Positions 63,707-64,000 of a DNA stretch of 64,000 bases are shown piece by piece. The DNA is from Cochlodiniinecator piscidefendens. GTDB taxonomy: Bacteria; Pseudomonadota; Alphaproteobacteria; Rhodobacterales; Rhodobacteraceae. Below the pieces are notes generated by a model, which saw only the letters and a program-made list of their open reading frames with translations, had not been told where the DNA came from and did not search any database. The translations under genes and the position numbers were made by a program. Location: the NCBI RefSeq assembly GCF_011326755.1, contig NZ_JAAOIE010000001.1, positions 884,849 through 948,848 on the forward strand. Direction: 5' to 3'. Position 1 is the stretch's first letter. Every line of letters begins with the position of its first letter.

Positions 63707-64000
63707 TTACTTGTCAGCGCCGTTGTCAGCTGCCGCGAGTTGGGCAAAGATAGCGGCTGCGGTTGGGTTCACGCTGCCTTGGGTGGAGCGTGCGATGCCT
63801 TCGTTGGCTTCAAAAACATACGAACCGTTGCCTTCGTCTTCAGCCGCCAGAGCGGTAAAAATGGCAGCTGCCTCAGCGCTTAGGCCTTGTGCGCTGTCAG
63901 TGAAGACAACGCTTTCGATGCCGCGGTTGTCCGCTGCGAAATGTGTCTGTGCGTCAAGTGCAACACCTGCGAATGCTGGAGCTGAGATCAGAACGAGTGC
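63707..64000 (-). CDS. Small exported protein (C-terminal part, start beyond the window)
   Basis: The last 98 codons. The visible N-terminal portion (ALVLISAPAFAGVALDAQ) is the end of a signal peptide with an AFA cleavage site. The mature protein contains two similar stretches, GLSAEAAAIFTALAAEDEGN and NPTAAAIFAQLAAADNGADK, so it may be built from a repeated helical unit. No domain known to me. Confidence 0.75.
   Translation of the reverse strand, partial: ALVLISAPAFAGVALDAQTHFAADNRGIESVVFTDSAQGLSAEAAAIFTALAAEDEGNGSYVFEANEGIARSTQGSVNPTAAAIFAQLAAADNGADK

Overview
The window looks like a chromosomal piece of a marine Rhodobacteraceae (Roseobacter group) bacterium. The evidence is gene content and order: the mraZ-rsmH-ftsL-ftsI division cluster preceded by an UpsM-like leader RNA, a DUF1127 gene followed by tandem CCTCCTCCC stem-loops (the CcaF1-CcsR arrangement of Rhodobacter), gcrA, the short alphaproteobacterial ProS followed by LolC-LolD, and the agmatine/carboxyspermidine polyamine route. 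No species can be named from the sequence alone.

Layout. Bases 1-19.4 kb are mostly core: the dcw cluster start (leftward), Mrp, the DUF1127/CcsR locus, Lrp with a divergent LysE exporter, UvrD/PcrA helicase, pyruvate carboxylase, a probably Zur-controlled CobW GTPase-DUF1826-DUF6525 operon, a MAPEG protein, a YHYH/periplasmic protein pair, two tandem tRNA-Gly, a CoA-binding protein, a YHS protein and RlmB. tRNA-Tyr at 19.5 kb marks the end of this core block.

Bases 19.6-44.8 kb are accessory. First comes a patchwork: a frameshifted IS1182-type element, an exported FGE/SUMF1-like protein, a compact holin / 31-residue membrane protein / T7-lysozyme-type amidase / overlapping Rz-Rz1 lysis cassette with no phage structural genes, a MOSC protein divergent from a GlxA-type regulator (this pair bracketed by 25-bp direct repeats), an IS110 element and a deletion-fused CMD/SDR remnant. 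Then follows a respiratory nitrate reduction island: a Crp/Fnr regulator facing narK1-narK2-narGHJI, a parvulin, a hemerythrin, a beta-carbonic anhydrase, moeA and DUF2478. The island ends in a hemN fragment that appears fused to the tail of a tyrosine recombinase.

Bases 45-64 kb return to core: leftward speA-CASDH-GNAT-CASDC-speB (arginine to spermidine through agmatine and carboxyspermidine), gcrA, an ABC-2 permease, an EamA transporter, argD-argF preceded by a tiny Arg-rich leader ORF that suggests attenuation, gnd, a secreted protein, an AsmA protein, lolC-lolD, proS and the end of a small exported protein.

The points most worth a second look are the seven-copy CcsR array, the arginine leader ORF, the orphan lysis cassette, the hemN-integrase chimera at the island edge, and the unannotated 68-residue ORF that opens the nar operon.
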